DNA of 64,000 nucleotides from Ulvibacterium sp965248315 (GTDB taxonomy: Bacteria; Bacteroidota; Bacteroidia; Flavobacteriales; Flavobacteriaceae), in contig NZ_CBDFIX010000002.1 in the NCBI RefSeq assembly GCF_965248315.1, forward strand, positions 434,001-498,000, in the 5' to 3' direction. The translations under genes and the position numbers were made by a program. Within the stretch, counting starts at the first letter, position 1. The number at the start of each line of letters is the position of its first letter. Of this stretch, positions 17,835-27,173 are shown piece after piece. The notes under the pieces are model-generated. The model was not told the origin of the DNA. It saw only the letters and a list, made by a program, of their open reading frames with translations, and searched no databases.

Positions 17835-19187
17835 TCAATCCCTTATTCCAGGACTAAAATCTTGGGGAGCATTTTGAGCTTGGTCAATGGTTCCCGACTC
17901 GCCAGAATCATTGTAAATCGTCCATTCGCTAAATGTATACATTGGATTTCCATTTAAAATATTTAGGTTACGAACCGCACGCCCATCCTCAAATTCATGA
18001 TTGGTCCCGGTACCATCTTCTCCTATTACCCCAAAAACATCCATAACAACCCCAAAGGGGTCTACCAATTCCAAATTGTCATCGCCATTGGAATCCGCGG
18101 GACTGTTCGTCCTTACACCAAAATCGGGAATAGAGCCATATACTCTTTCAAATTCCTCTGCATTTGGAGAAATTACCAAGGTGCTCAACGCTTCAATGTT
18201 AAGTTCGGATAAATCCAAGGATGAACTAACCTCTGTATTGGCATTGGTATAGCGGCGTAATGTCCACCCTTTTAAACTTAAGGCTTCAGTGTGGGAATTG
18301 TACAATTCCACAAAACGAGCCCCTATGTTATTATCAGGATCCGCCAGTTCTGAAATAAAAATTTGGGTGGATGTAAACTCATCTACCAAATCTTCACAGC
18401 GTTGCTGGTTAAAATCAATATCGTTCAAATCACGGACAATCAATTTGAACCCATCCTTATCCTCGATCAAAATCCCTGTGATGCTCCCGTTACCTTCGGG
18501 AAGTGTTTCGGCCTGAAAATCGGAAAAACCGCTGTTTAATACGATAAGTTCTCGATCACTGCAAGTAATCAAGGTCCGTTCGGTTTCCTCTCGTTCAACG
18601 GCAAAGGGCAGGCCTAGCTCTTCTTCCAAAAATTCTACATCTTCAATAGTAACCAATGTGTTTGCTAGGGCATTGTCTACAGCATCCACAGTGCCTAAAG
18701 TAGGCAGCAGTTGAACAATTTCATCACAGGAAACAAAAACGTGGTTTCCTATAGCCACAGCGGGCAATCGACCAACGGATACATTCCCAAAGGCGATAAA
18801 GGTTCCCCCTAATTTGAATACTTCCTTACTCTTTCCCAGGTAAAGTCCTTTGAGTTTGATAAAGATTTTACTGCCAACAGGATAGAATACATGTGAATCC
18901 CTCAGGTCAATCTCTATCTGTAATCCTCCGGTAGGGCTTGTTGGGCTATCCTGGAAATGGAGCACACTGAAAAAGTTACCGGCCTTATCCGATGATATGA
19001 CATAGCCCTCAATGACCCAGTCCTCCAAGATCTGGATGGTCTTGTCTACATATAAATTCTTTACTTGAGCATAGGTCACATTGGCCGTTAAATCTAAGGA
19101 GCATGTACTTTTGGGAGGGTCAAAATTTTGATCTTTTACGCATGAGGATACCAAAATTAAAATCAAGGATAGGATGGCTTTTTTCAT
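17835..19187 (-). CDS. DUF5689 / lamin-tail domain lipoprotein
   Basis: 450 aa with a lipoprotein signal (MKKAILSLILILVSSC, Cys16). Residues ~35-275 resemble DUF5689, a beta-rich OB-like domain (VIEGYVISSDKAGNFFSVLHFQD ... ITGILIEDKDGFKLIVRDLNDI). From ~285 a lamin-tail domain is evident (IFISELADPDNNIGARFVELYNSHTEALSLKGWTLRRYTN, ending in the VDVFG-type strand). Such proteins accompany secreted nucleases and phosphodiesterases in Bacteroidota. It is downstream of a TonB receptor (41 bp) and faces the EEP gene beyond it. It probably sits on the outer membrane and binds polyanionic substrates. Confidence 0.8.
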   Translation of the reverse strand: MKKAILSLILILVSSCVKDQNFDPPKSTCSLDLTANVTYAQVKNLYVDKTIQILEDWVIEGYVISSDKAGNFFSVLHFQDSPTSPTGGLQIEIDLRDSHVFYPVGSKIFIKLKGLYLGKSKEVFKLGGTFIAFGNVSVGRLPAVAIGNHVFVSCDEIVQLLPTLGTVDAVDNALANTLVTIEDVEFLEEELGLPFAVEREETERTLITCSDRELIVLNSGFSDFQAETLPEGNGSITGILIEDKDGFKLIVRDLNDIDFNQQRCEDLVDEFTSTQIFISELADPDNNIGARFVELYNSHTEALSLKGWTLRRYTNANTEVSSSLDLSELNIEALSTLVISPNAEEFERVYGSIPDFGVRTNSPADSNGDDNLELVDPFGVVMDVFGVIGEDGTGTNHEFEDGRAVRNLNILNGNPMYTFSEWTIYNDSGESGTIDQAQNAPQDFSPGIRD

Positions 19188-19228
19188 CTTTTTTGTTCCC
19201 TATTATCCAAGGGAAAGTTTTTTGGTTC

Positions 19229-21958
19229 TTAAAAACTAAAGGCGAGGTTTAAAAAATAGGTGCGTCCATAACCATACCAGTATTTAGGGGCAAACGAGGG
19301 TGTACCACTTAGATTATCCTGTTGCAACTGTCCGAAATTACCGTTCCTACTCTGCTCATAGCCCCCAGTCCTAAAAACGGTATCAAATAGATTGTTAATG
19401 CTCACAAAAACACTGATATATTTTCCTTTTTTTAACCAGGATTTCCCTCCCACCATATTCAATAGGTAAAAACTATCCAAAGGGCTTTGTGCCAATAGTT
19501 TGTTCACATTCTCTTCCGTTGCTTCCGGAAAAGGTTCCCCGGTTTCAGGGTCAAAGAAGAAGCTTTGTGTTCGGGTTATCTTTGAAATATTTGCATAGTT
19601 GTTGGTAAGATAATTGGTGGTCGCCGCAATCCACCAATATTTTGGGGCCCTGTATTCTATGCCAAGAGCATAGGCCTGTTGTGGACCTTGGGCCAATTTA
19701 TAGTCCTTAATATCTGCCGCGCCAAGGTCTACATTCCCTTCAGCATTTATCAAATCTTCCTCGGCACCGGCAGTATCAAAATTAATGGACACTAACGGAT
19801 TGTTGGTATATAGTTGTTTTCCTATGGAAGCTACTGCCGTAAGTTTTACATCAGACGATATTTGGTATTCCAGACCCAATTCAACCCCCATATGCAATTG
19901 ATCTAATTCCGTTGTAACTTCCTGAACAAAATCCGAACCCACCCCGGCATCTACAAAAAAGAAATTAATGTCCGTTATATTCCGGAATCGGGTGTAAAAT
20001 CCAGTAAGCCTTCCGGTTAGTTTAGGGAGTCTTATAAAGTAATTCAAATCCATGGTAGATATGGTCTCGCTTAAAGTATTTGGAACCGTTTCATTGTTTT
20101 CCCTTGGATTGATGAACACGTTCTGCAAAACTGGTGGGCGCATCACATACCCTCCGTGAACGGTTACCCAATGTCTTCCTGTAATTTTATAGTCTAATCC
20201 CCCTTTGATGCCGTAATTTGAAAATTTTACTTCATCGCTTTTGCCCAACGAGTTTTCGGGAAAACGTTCATTTAGAAACAAACCCTCTCGTTGGTAGCCT
20301 ATACTATTGTAAGTTCCTGCCAAAAAAGCATTCCACTTTTTGTGATTGAATTTGAATTGTGCAAACGCCTCGAATCGATTCGCATCCATTCGATAGTGAT
20401 AATTGAACCTATCACCCTCTCCTTTGTTCAAAGTACCATTTACGTCATTTTCTGTATCTGAAAAAGGGTCGATATCCGTATGGAAATCAGCACCCAAGAG
20501 ATCTTGGATTTGAGCATAGTTATCTGAGGTTAGAATTCTGTATGTGGCCCCAAAATCCATCTTGAACTTATGGTTGATTTTTAAATTCCCAATGGAATTG
20601 AAAACGAGTTGCTTGTCGTCTGCGGTATCATTATAGAGGACATAGGTTGCCATTTCGGCCGTGTTTCCCATATAAAGCTTAGGCCAATTGATTTGAGAGT
20701 TTTCCAAAAATCCCTCCTTGGCGAGATTGGCACTTATAAAATTGGCTCCTATGGGACTGTTCACATAAAAACTGGGTAAATAGCGATAATAGGTCGGATC
20801 CGGATTAGGGCCATTGTAATATCCTAATCTGCCTCTGGCATTGGTTCCGAATTGATACGACACTCCAGTATTTAACCGAAATTTGTTGGACTCATAATAG
20901 TGGTTCAATAGCACTAAAGGTTCTGCGATTTTCCGTTCCCGAGAGTTCCTGATTTCTCCATTTTGTTCTCCCCAATAGGGATTATAGCGCTTCCCCGCCA
21001 ATTCAAAAACCTCTTCCGTTATGGCAGAGGACCGACCGCGACGATTGGAAGCCAAAATAGCGGTTAGATTAATAGTATTCCTCGTATTGAAATGATATTC
21101 CAAAGCCCCGAAAAGAGAATAGGCGTCATATAAAGTACCCTCAATATATCCCTCCTTGGCCCATCTTCTGGAGGCCGAAATTGTATAGGCCAGTCCATTT
21201 TCCTTTAGACCGGAATTGTAGGTTGCCATTAACCGGCCGGCATAGGTTCTATTGGAGAACGAGGACGACAATCGTGTTCCGGCTCGCAATCCAGAGGGCC
21301 TGGTGTCAATATTGGTGTTTCCTAGAATACCTCCAAAAGTATATTCGGAAGCTGACAAACCATTGGTGAATTCCTGATTTCGGGTTACATCGTTTAAGCC
21401 GCCCCAATTATTCCATTGTGGACGACCATCAAAGAATTTATTCATGGGAATTCCGTTGATGAGTACTTGGCCATTCTGTGAATCATAACCACGTACACGA
21501 AAGAATGCCTGGCCGAAATCGAAGGCGGCCCGGTTAAGAAATACATCCCGCGTGGCCTGTAAAAATCCAATAGAAACTGTACTTATCCCATCATCTACCA
21601 ATTCGGAATCGGTTAAGGTAATCAAGTTGTCCGTTTGCTCTAGAGTGATATCACTTTCCAGATAGATAATACCCAAATCCAATTGGTCATCAACAGGGGT
21701 GATGGGGATTCTTTGAGTTATAAAATCCACTGCGGAAATATTTAGGATTGCATCGCTCTTTAAAGGGATTTCCAACTGGAACCTTCCCAGTTCATCTGTT
21801 TTAGACTTAAAGGCCGTTCCTTCTATGTGTACTATGGCGCCAATTATAGGGGTTTTAATACGTTCATTGAGTACACTTCCACTTATACTATAGGTTTCTT
21901 GTCCCAAAAGGGTAGTCATAAATGGAAGCATATAAAGAAACAAGACGCACCGGAACAT
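19229..21958 (-). CDS. TonB-dependent receptor (with CarboxypepD_reg-like N-terminus)
   Basis: 909 aa. The signal peptide ends near TLLGQ (residue ~20). A CarboxypepD_reg-like domain follows (~22-100: YSISGSVLNERIKTPIIGAIVHIEG), then a plug (~120-240: FFRVRGYDSQNGQVLINGIPMNKFFDG) and the 22-strand barrel ending in aromatic LAFSF. It takes up a large or scarce substrate across the outer membrane, driven by TonB. Its downstream partner is the DUF5689/lamin-tail lipoprotein. A divergent EEP phosphodiesterase gene, 105 bp away, suggests the locus handles nucleic-acid or phosphodiester fragments. The ligand is inferred from context only. Confidence 0.9.
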   Translation of the reverse strand: MFRCVLFLYMLPFMTTLLGQETYSISGSVLNERIKTPIIGAIVHIEGTAFKSKTDELGRFQLEIPLKSDAILNISAVDFITQRIPITPVDDQLDLGIIYLESDITLEQTDNLITLTDSELVDDGISTVSIGFLQATRDVFLNRAAFDFGQAFFRVRGYDSQNGQVLINGIPMNKFFDGRPQWNNWGGLNDVTRNQEFTNGLSASEYTFGGILGNTNIDTRPSGLRAGTRLSSSFSNRTYAGRLMATYNSGLKENGLAYTISASRRWAKEGYIEGTLYDAYSLFGALEYHFNTRNTINLTAILASNRRGRSSAITEEVFELAGKRYNPYWGEQNGEIRNSRERKIAEPLVLLNHYYESNKFRLNTGVSYQFGTNARGRLGYYNGPNPDPTYYRYLPSFYVNSPIGANFISANLAKEGFLENSQINWPKLYMGNTAEMATYVLYNDTADDKQLVFNSIGNLKINHKFKMDFGATYRILTSDNYAQIQDLLGADFHTDIDPFSDTENDVNGTLNKGEGDRFNYHYRMDANRFEAFAQFKFNHKKWNAFLAGTYNSIGYQREGLFLNERFPENSLGKSDEVKFSNYGIKGGLDYKITGRHWVTVHGGYVMRPPVLQNVFINPRENNETVPNTLSETISTMDLNYFIRLPKLTGRLTGFYTRFRNITDINFFFVDAGVGSDFVQEVTTELDQLHMGVELGLEYQISSDVKLTAVASIGKQLYTNNPLVSINFDTAGAEEDLINAEGNVDLGAADIKDYKLAQGPQQAYALGIEYRAPKYWWIAATTNYLTNNYANISKITRTQSFFFDPETGEPFPEATEENVNKLLAQSPLDSFYLLNMVGGKSWLKKGKYISVFVSINNLFDTVFRTGGYEQSRNGNFGQLQQDNLSGTPSFAPKYWYGYGRTYFLNLAFSF

Positions 21959-22063
21959 TTTACTGATTATTTACTATGTTCAATTATAAGTTGATTTTAT
22001 TTTTTATAAATTGAGTGAATTTTCCTATAAATATAGTATATTTTCTACTTATAAAATCTACCT

Positions 22064-23128
22064 ATGAAGTTCTCAGTCTTGTTTCCATGTTTGATCATAG
22101 CCATTTCTGGGTTTTCCCAGCAATCGAAGGAATACCTGATAAGAACCATTGCTTTTTACAATGTGGAAAATCTGTTCGATACCAAAAACGATTCCTTAAT
22201 TTTTGATGATGACCGTACACCGAACGGAAAAGATCGTTGGACAACGGAACGCTATCGTAAAAAATTAAGGAACATCTCTAAAGTGATGGCTAAAATAGGA
22301 GCCGATGTCACTAAAACATCTCCTGATCTTATCGGCCTCTGCGAAGTGGAGAACAAACAGGTGCTACAAGATTTAATCCATCAACCTGCACTTTTGGAAA
22401 AGGGTTATGGTATCGTTCATTTTGACTCCCCAGATGAGCGTGGTATTGATGTGGCCCTACTTTACAAGAAATCCGTATTTATCCCAAGTTCTTTTGAAAG
22501 TCATCGATTATTACTATTTAATACGGACGACAAAAGAAATTACACCCGGGACCAATTGGTAGTAGGCGGCCTTCTGGACAATGAAAAAATTCATTTTATC
22601 ATAAATCACTGGCCATCTAGAAGTGGAGGCGAGAGCCGCAGTAAGCCCAATCGTATTGCAGCCGCCCAACTGAACAAGCGTATTATAGATTCCCTTATCC
22701 GCTTAGATGCCAATTCTAAGATTATCAGTATGGGAGATCTTAACGACGACCCCATAGACGAAAGCCTTAAGAAAATTTTAAAAACCAAGGGAGTCCTAAA
22801 AAAGTTGGACGCCGGGGAACTTTTTAATCCCATGGAAAAAATGTATAAGAAGGGAATTGGCTCTTTGGCCTATAGGGATAAATGGAACTTGTTCGATCAG
22901 ATTTTTTTTACGCCAAACCTGGTGAATTCCAATGAGGCCACCTATCAGTTTTGGAGGGCTGGGGTTTTCAGTCCTTCTTATCTAACTACACAAAAAGGGC
23001 CTTATAAAGGCTACCCCTTCCGAACCTATGCTGGCGGTAATTATACAGGAGGGTATAGTGACCACTTTCCGGTGTATTTGTATTTGATAAAGGCTACTTC
23101 CGATACTCTCAATGGGGAAGAGCCATAA
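22064..23128 (+). CDS. Secreted endonuclease/exonuclease/phosphatase-family protein
   Basis: 354 aa with a signal peptide (MKFSVLFPCLIIAISGFSQQ). The EEP motifs are IAFYNVENLFD (N near start), LIGLCEVENKQVL (metal Glu), ISMGDLNDDPID (Asp/Asn) and the C-terminal YSDHFPVYLYL (Asp-His). The fold hydrolyses phosphodiesters with Mg2+. The related Bacteroidota locus with a TonB receptor and DUF5689 protein is thought to scavenge extracellular nucleic acids. The gene starts 105 bp from the divergent receptor and its 3' end abuts the DUF1080 gene in converging orientation. Confidence 0.9.
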   Translation: MKFSVLFPCLIIAISGFSQQSKEYLIRTIAFYNVENLFDTKNDSLIFDDDRTPNGKDRWTTERYRKKLRNISKVMAKIGADVTKTSPDLIGLCEVENKQVLQDLIHQPALLEKGYGIVHFDSPDERGIDVALLYKKSVFIPSSFESHRLLLFNTDDKRNYTRDQLVVGGLLDNEKIHFIINHWPSRSGGESRSKPNRIAAAQLNKRIIDSLIRLDANSKIISMGDLNDDPIDESLKKILKTKGVLKKLDAGELFNPMEKMYKKGIGSLAYRDKWNLFDQIFFTPNLVNSNEATYQFWRAGVFSPSYLTTQKGPYKGYPFRTYAGGNYTGGYSDHFPVYLYLIKATSDTLNGEEP

Positions 23129-23147
23129 TGCCCAAAGGGTCCTTGGT

Positions 23148-23741
23148 TCAATCCAATTCAGTAATCTGGATGTTCCGCCAGTTAACTTTAATGCCGCCGC
23201 CATCATGGATCTGTAGGGCAACGGATCCTTCTCCCTTTCCTATTTTTTCATCGGAAAAGCTTACCATTTCCGTGCCATTGAGCCAAGAGGTGAGTTTATC
23301 GCCTTCCAAACGTATTTTCATCGTGTTCCATTCTCCCATTTTAAGGGCCTTGTCCTTCTCCGGGTCAGGCTTTATCAACCACCCACGACCATAGGATTCG
23401 TAAACACCTCCCGTATCATGGCCGGGAGGGGCCACTTCTACTTGCCAACCACTGATTTTAGTCCCATCAATGGTAGAACGGATAAAAACACCACTATTAC
23501 CGTTGGCCTCTTGCCTAAACTCCAAGGTCAATTCAAAATTCTTATAATGTTCATCCGTGGCCAAGTATCCATATCCTTTGTCAGGACCGCTTTCACAAAT
23601 TAAAAGGCCGTCCGCCACATACCATTTTTCAGTACCATAAATGGTCCAGCCATCCAGATTTTCTCCATTGAAAAGTGATTTTTGTTGGGCAAGACCAAAA
23701 GTGGATACCAAAATTACTAGTAGAAATGTTACTCTTGTCAT
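23148..23741 (-). CDS. DUF1080 family (3-keto-disaccharide hydrolase-like) secreted protein
   Basis: 197 aa with a signal peptide ending TFGLAQQ. Typical DUF1080 sequence: SLFNGENLDGWTIYGTEKWYVADGLLICES, FELTLEFRQEANGNSGVFIRS, and the C-terminal SVALQIHDGGGIKVNWRNIQI. Members are concanavalin-like sandwiches; some cleave 3-keto-glycosides. The length fits one domain. It converges with the EEP gene (19 bp between stops). The next minus-strand gene ends 145 bp upstream, so it is likely monocistronic. The substrate is unknown. Confidence 0.9.
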   Translation of the reverse strand: MTRVTFLLVILVSTFGLAQQKSLFNGENLDGWTIYGTEKWYVADGLLICESGPDKGYGYLATDEHYKNFELTLEFRQEANGNSGVFIRSTIDGTKISGWQVEVAPPGHDTGGVYESYGRGWLIKPDPEKDKALKMGEWNTMKIRLEGDKLTSWLNGTEMVSFSDEKIGKGEGSVALQIHDGGGIKVNWRNIQITELD

Positions 23742-23886
23742 TGTATGATTGTATTTCTTTATTAATTATTTACGTGAATCTTCTTTGAATTTACTTTTTT
23801 TGAACCTCTACGTCTACTCAGCTATTCAACGATTATACCTCACTTTGCCTTTTGACCACGCTCAAGAAAGTGGCGGAAGCGAAAGC

Positions 23887-24330
23887 TTAATTGAACCATT
23901 GTCCCCAAGGGATACGACTTAGAATCAAAATCAATCCCAGCCCATAGAAAATAGCGATGCTTTTGAACTTCTTTTTTCCTTCCATAAATTTTTTATGCCG
24001 GGACCATCCTATGGTAATCAATACGATAGCCACAATATTTATAAAAGGGTGTTCCACGGCCAATAAACGTGCTGCTGAATTCAATCCGCCCATGCCCAAG
24101 GCCTGAATTGCCTTTAGTCCGCTTGGGGAAACAAAAAACAACAAGAGACCGACCAACAATTGGATATGGGATAAAATCAATGCGAAAAGGCTTAGCCGAA
24201 GATCTTTTTGTGGATAGAACATTTTGTTTCCCAACCAACCCATTAGGGCGTTGGCTACCGCCAAAAAAAGAACGGCCAGTACCACATAGGCCAAATAGGA
24301 ATGCAGAATTTGTATGGTTTCGTACATCAT
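23887..24330 (-). CDS. Four-helix integral membrane protein
   Basis: 147 aa with about four membrane segments (~5-30, 43-68, 90-112 and 122-142). The first contains a His (HSYLAYVVLAV) and the second HIQLLVGLLLFFVSP, spaced like haem-binding His in cytochrome-b-type bundles; RLLAVEHPFINIVAIVL supplies another. Homologues are widespread in Bacteroidota and often carry misleading names. Haem binding is a guess from the histidines. No operon partner is clear. Confidence 0.65.
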   Translation of the reverse strand: MMYETIQILHSYLAYVVLAVLFLAVANALMGWLGNKMFYPQKDLRLSLFALILSHIQLLVGLLLFFVSPSGLKAIQALGMGGLNSAARLLAVEHPFINIVAIVLITIGWSRHKKFMEGKKKFKSIAIFYGLGLILILSRIPWGQWFN

Positions 24331-24372
24331 GTTGATTTTAGCTTTCTAAAATACGAATTCTTTGGCATTAAA

Positions 24373-24398
24373 AAACCCCAACAGTACTGTTGGGGTTT
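24373..24398 (-). terminator. Rho-independent terminator of TonB receptor gene
   Basis: A perfect 26-bp palindrome (AAACCCCAACAGT / ACTGTTGGGGTTT) directly downstream of the minus-strand receptor, followed on that strand by TTTTT. This is a strong intrinsic terminator. Confidence 0.9.
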
Positions 24399-24415
24399 AA
24401 AGGCATTTTTTTTCT

Positions 24416-27001
24416 TTAGAAATTATACCGTAAACTTAAGTTCCAGGTTCTTCCTATTCCCAGATAATATCCGAAGGAATCTCTCTGGTTTATGTAATCC
24501 GCATCAAAAACATTGAAAACATTTCCTCTAAGGACCATTTCATCTGAGCCTCCCAAACTGAAGCTATATGTAGCCCCAGCATCTACCAACGTATAAGCAG
24601 GCAATCTCTCCGATTGGAATACCTGGTCGCTAAGGGATGCATTTATAACGTCCTCTACATCCACAAAACCATAGAATTCCGTAAAAATATTTATGTCCGT
24701 ATCAAACGAAAAACCTTCACAGATATCTACGTCTATTCCCGCACCAGTAGAAACTTGTGGGGCCTGTCCAATTTTTGTTCCTGTTAAATCTACACTCCCA
24801 CGAGCAATAAGTTCTGCCGTTTCATTATTTTCCGTTATAAATGGGGTAGTGCCGTCATATTCCCAGTTCCCTATAGATCCACGCCATTTCAGCAAAAATG
24901 TTGTAGAAGGCCTATATCGAACATCCAATTCCGCTCCCTTATGAACTTGTGCTATATCAGTATAACGTGTCCGAATCTCCACGTCTTCCCCATTAATTTC
25001 CCGCTGTCCAAAATCCTGAAGGAATCTGTTTCCCCAAGTTGTGTAATACAGATTGAAATTTATTGTGAAGTCGCTTGTGGTAAGTCGATAACCGCCTTCT
25101 ATACCTGTAATTTCCTCATTATCCACCTCCGGTTCCACGATTTCGTTAGAATATCGAATATTAGTAAAAATGTTGTCCAAAAAGGCTTGCCTGGAATATT
25201 GTCCAATATTCGCAAAAATGATATGTTTGGAATCAAAAGTATACGATAAACCTCCTTTCATGGTATAGCCAAATCGGTTTAACTTTTCGGATTCTCCCAA
25301 CCCATCGCCAAAACCGGATAACCTCCCATCTCTTTGATAATTTTGATTGGACACGGCTCCTTGGACGAAAGCAGAGAAAGTATCATTGGAATACTCTGCT
25401 TGCCCGAATACGCCTTGGTAATTTATATTTTCAGAGTAATCAAATTCATAACGCTGATCCGGGTCTGCGAAATTGAAAAGGGCGGCCCAGGGATCTGCCT
25501 CAAATGTCTCGGAAATAATATAATCATCCGGTCTATCCGACCTGCGATTATCATTATAACCTTCCAAACCCAGTTTATCCACCAATTGTCTCCAGTGATC
25601 TCCCCTATAGAATCTAAAGTCAGCTCCAACGTTCAACGCCCAATTTTCATTCGGGTTGAATTCAAGATTGGTCAACGCACCGTACCAATTATGATTATTT
25701 ACAGAAGCCCTTAGAACACCTGCATTTCCAAAAGATCCTATCCCATCCGGATTTTCAGCAATATTGTTGTCAACAATGGCATCAAAATCAACTTGGCCGT
25801 CTTCCCGAAAAAAACGGGTACCCCTGCCCAAGGGACCGGTACCTCCTCCACGTCCCCAAGAAGCGTATAGTACTGTTGAGAGTACAGTTTCTTCGTTAAG
25901 GGTCCAATCCCAGTTCAAATTGGCCACAGGTTTATGATAGTAATTTCTTCTAAAAGTGAACTGTTCCCCTCTTAGGAACCCGGCATTGTCGTTGTACTTT
26001 TCGCCAAACTCCTCATACTCCTCCAAATCCTTGGAAAAATTGTTCCCGTGAAATTGAGGTGCACCGGTAATCAAGAAATTAAAATTATGAGAATCGTTGG
26101 GTTGAAAGCCTACTCCTATAAAATAGGTCTGTCCCTGTCCAAAAGTACCCCCGGCCCATTTTCTATGACCTTGCCAATGATCCAGTAATATGGAATAGGC
26201 CCATTTTCCCTTTAATCCAGAATCGTAGCTTGCTGTTGTCTTACCATAACTGTCGTTTCCGGTCATAACGCGGACAAAACCGCCCTCTTTCCGTCCGGTG
26301 GCCTTGGACACTATGTTAATAGTGCCTCCCACAGAAGAAATGGCCAATTTGGAAGAGCCCAAACCTCTTTGTACCTGCACTGCATTAGCCACGTCTGCCA
26401 TTCCGGACCAGTTTGACCAGAATACCCGTCCATCCTCTACACTGTTGATGGGTTGCCCGTTCAAAAGAACCGCTGTATTGGTCTGATCAAATCCCCTTAC
26501 GAATATCTGTGAATCGCCGAAACCGCCAGCTTGACTGGATACATATACGTTGGGTGTGTTTTTCATAGTTTCTGGAAATTCCACATTACCCACTCCTTTA
26601 GTTTGGATTTCAGCGGCCGGAATACTGGAAACGGCAATTGGCGTTTGTCTATCCCTGGCAAGGTCTATTATTCCGGAGCCTACCACAACTACTCCTTCCA
26701 ACTCTTCAGCATCAGGAGATAGAACAATCTGACCCAAATTACCTGGACCATTAAAGGTTGCCCTTGTGGTGATAAATCCCAAATATGATATGACCAATAT
26801 CCCCGAATCCTTTGTAGTTTCAATAGCAAAATTTCCATCAAAATCCGTGGTGGTACCATTGCTAGTACCCAGTATCAAAATATTCGCCCCTGGAAGCGGA
26901 CTTCCCAAATCCGCATCCAGTACTGTGCCGGTAAGCGTAGTCTGTGAAAATGCAATTGACACCATTAAAAATGTCATCGTCGCTAGATACATTTTTCTCA
27001 T
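24416..27001 (-). CDS. TonB-dependent receptor
   Basis: 861 aa. The signal peptide ends near IAFSQ. A CarboxypepD_reg-like domain is at ~20-105 (TLTGTVLDADLGSPLPGANILILGTSNGTTTDFDGNFAIE). The plug (~115-240) has IFVRGFDQTNTAVLLNGQPINSVEDGRVFWSNWSGMADVANAVQVQRGLG. The barrel ends in the aromatic SLRYNF. An aromatic-rich plug sequence resembles the DUF5689-linked receptor. There is no SusD partner adjacent, so it is probably not a classical glycan system. The ligand is unknown. Confidence 0.9.
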   Translation of the reverse strand: MRKMYLATMTFLMVSIAFSQTTLTGTVLDADLGSPLPGANILILGTSNGTTTDFDGNFAIETTKDSGILVISYLGFITTRATFNGPGNLGQIVLSPDAEELEGVVVVGSGIIDLARDRQTPIAVSSIPAAEIQTKGVGNVEFPETMKNTPNVYVSSQAGGFGDSQIFVRGFDQTNTAVLLNGQPINSVEDGRVFWSNWSGMADVANAVQVQRGLGSSKLAISSVGGTINIVSKATGRKEGGFVRVMTGNDSYGKTTASYDSGLKGKWAYSILLDHWQGHRKWAGGTFGQGQTYFIGVGFQPNDSHNFNFLITGAPQFHGNNFSKDLEEYEEFGEKYNDNAGFLRGEQFTFRRNYYHKPVANLNWDWTLNEETVLSTVLYASWGRGGGTGPLGRGTRFFREDGQVDFDAIVDNNIAENPDGIGSFGNAGVLRASVNNHNWYGALTNLEFNPNENWALNVGADFRFYRGDHWRQLVDKLGLEGYNDNRRSDRPDDYIISETFEADPWAALFNFADPDQRYEFDYSENINYQGVFGQAEYSNDTFSAFVQGAVSNQNYQRDGRLSGFGDGLGESEKLNRFGYTMKGGLSYTFDSKHIIFANIGQYSRQAFLDNIFTNIRYSNEIVEPEVDNEEITGIEGGYRLTTSDFTINFNLYYTTWGNRFLQDFGQREINGEDVEIRTRYTDIAQVHKGAELDVRYRPSTTFLLKWRGSIGNWEYDGTTPFITENNETAELIARGSVDLTGTKIGQAPQVSTGAGIDVDICEGFSFDTDINIFTEFYGFVDVEDVINASLSDQVFQSERLPAYTLVDAGATYSFSLGGSDEMVLRGNVFNVFDADYINQRDSFGYYLGIGRTWNLSLRYNF

Positions 27002-27173
27002 TTTTCGTAGTGTTTAGTAGTTCTCGTATTTGCCGCAAAAATGCTTTATTTTTAGGTTTTTTGTATTTAGGCACCATTAAAATAGTTAAGGCAAATTTAA
27101 CATAAATTAAGCAAATTAAGTGCTGAAAAACAATAAGTTACACTCTGTTTTAGAGAAATGAGAAAATGTCTTT

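Noticed and set aside
24416..27001. SusC/SusD type glycan uptake locus
   Set aside because: No SusD-like lipoprotein or glycoside hydrolase lies beside this or any of the other three TonB receptors.
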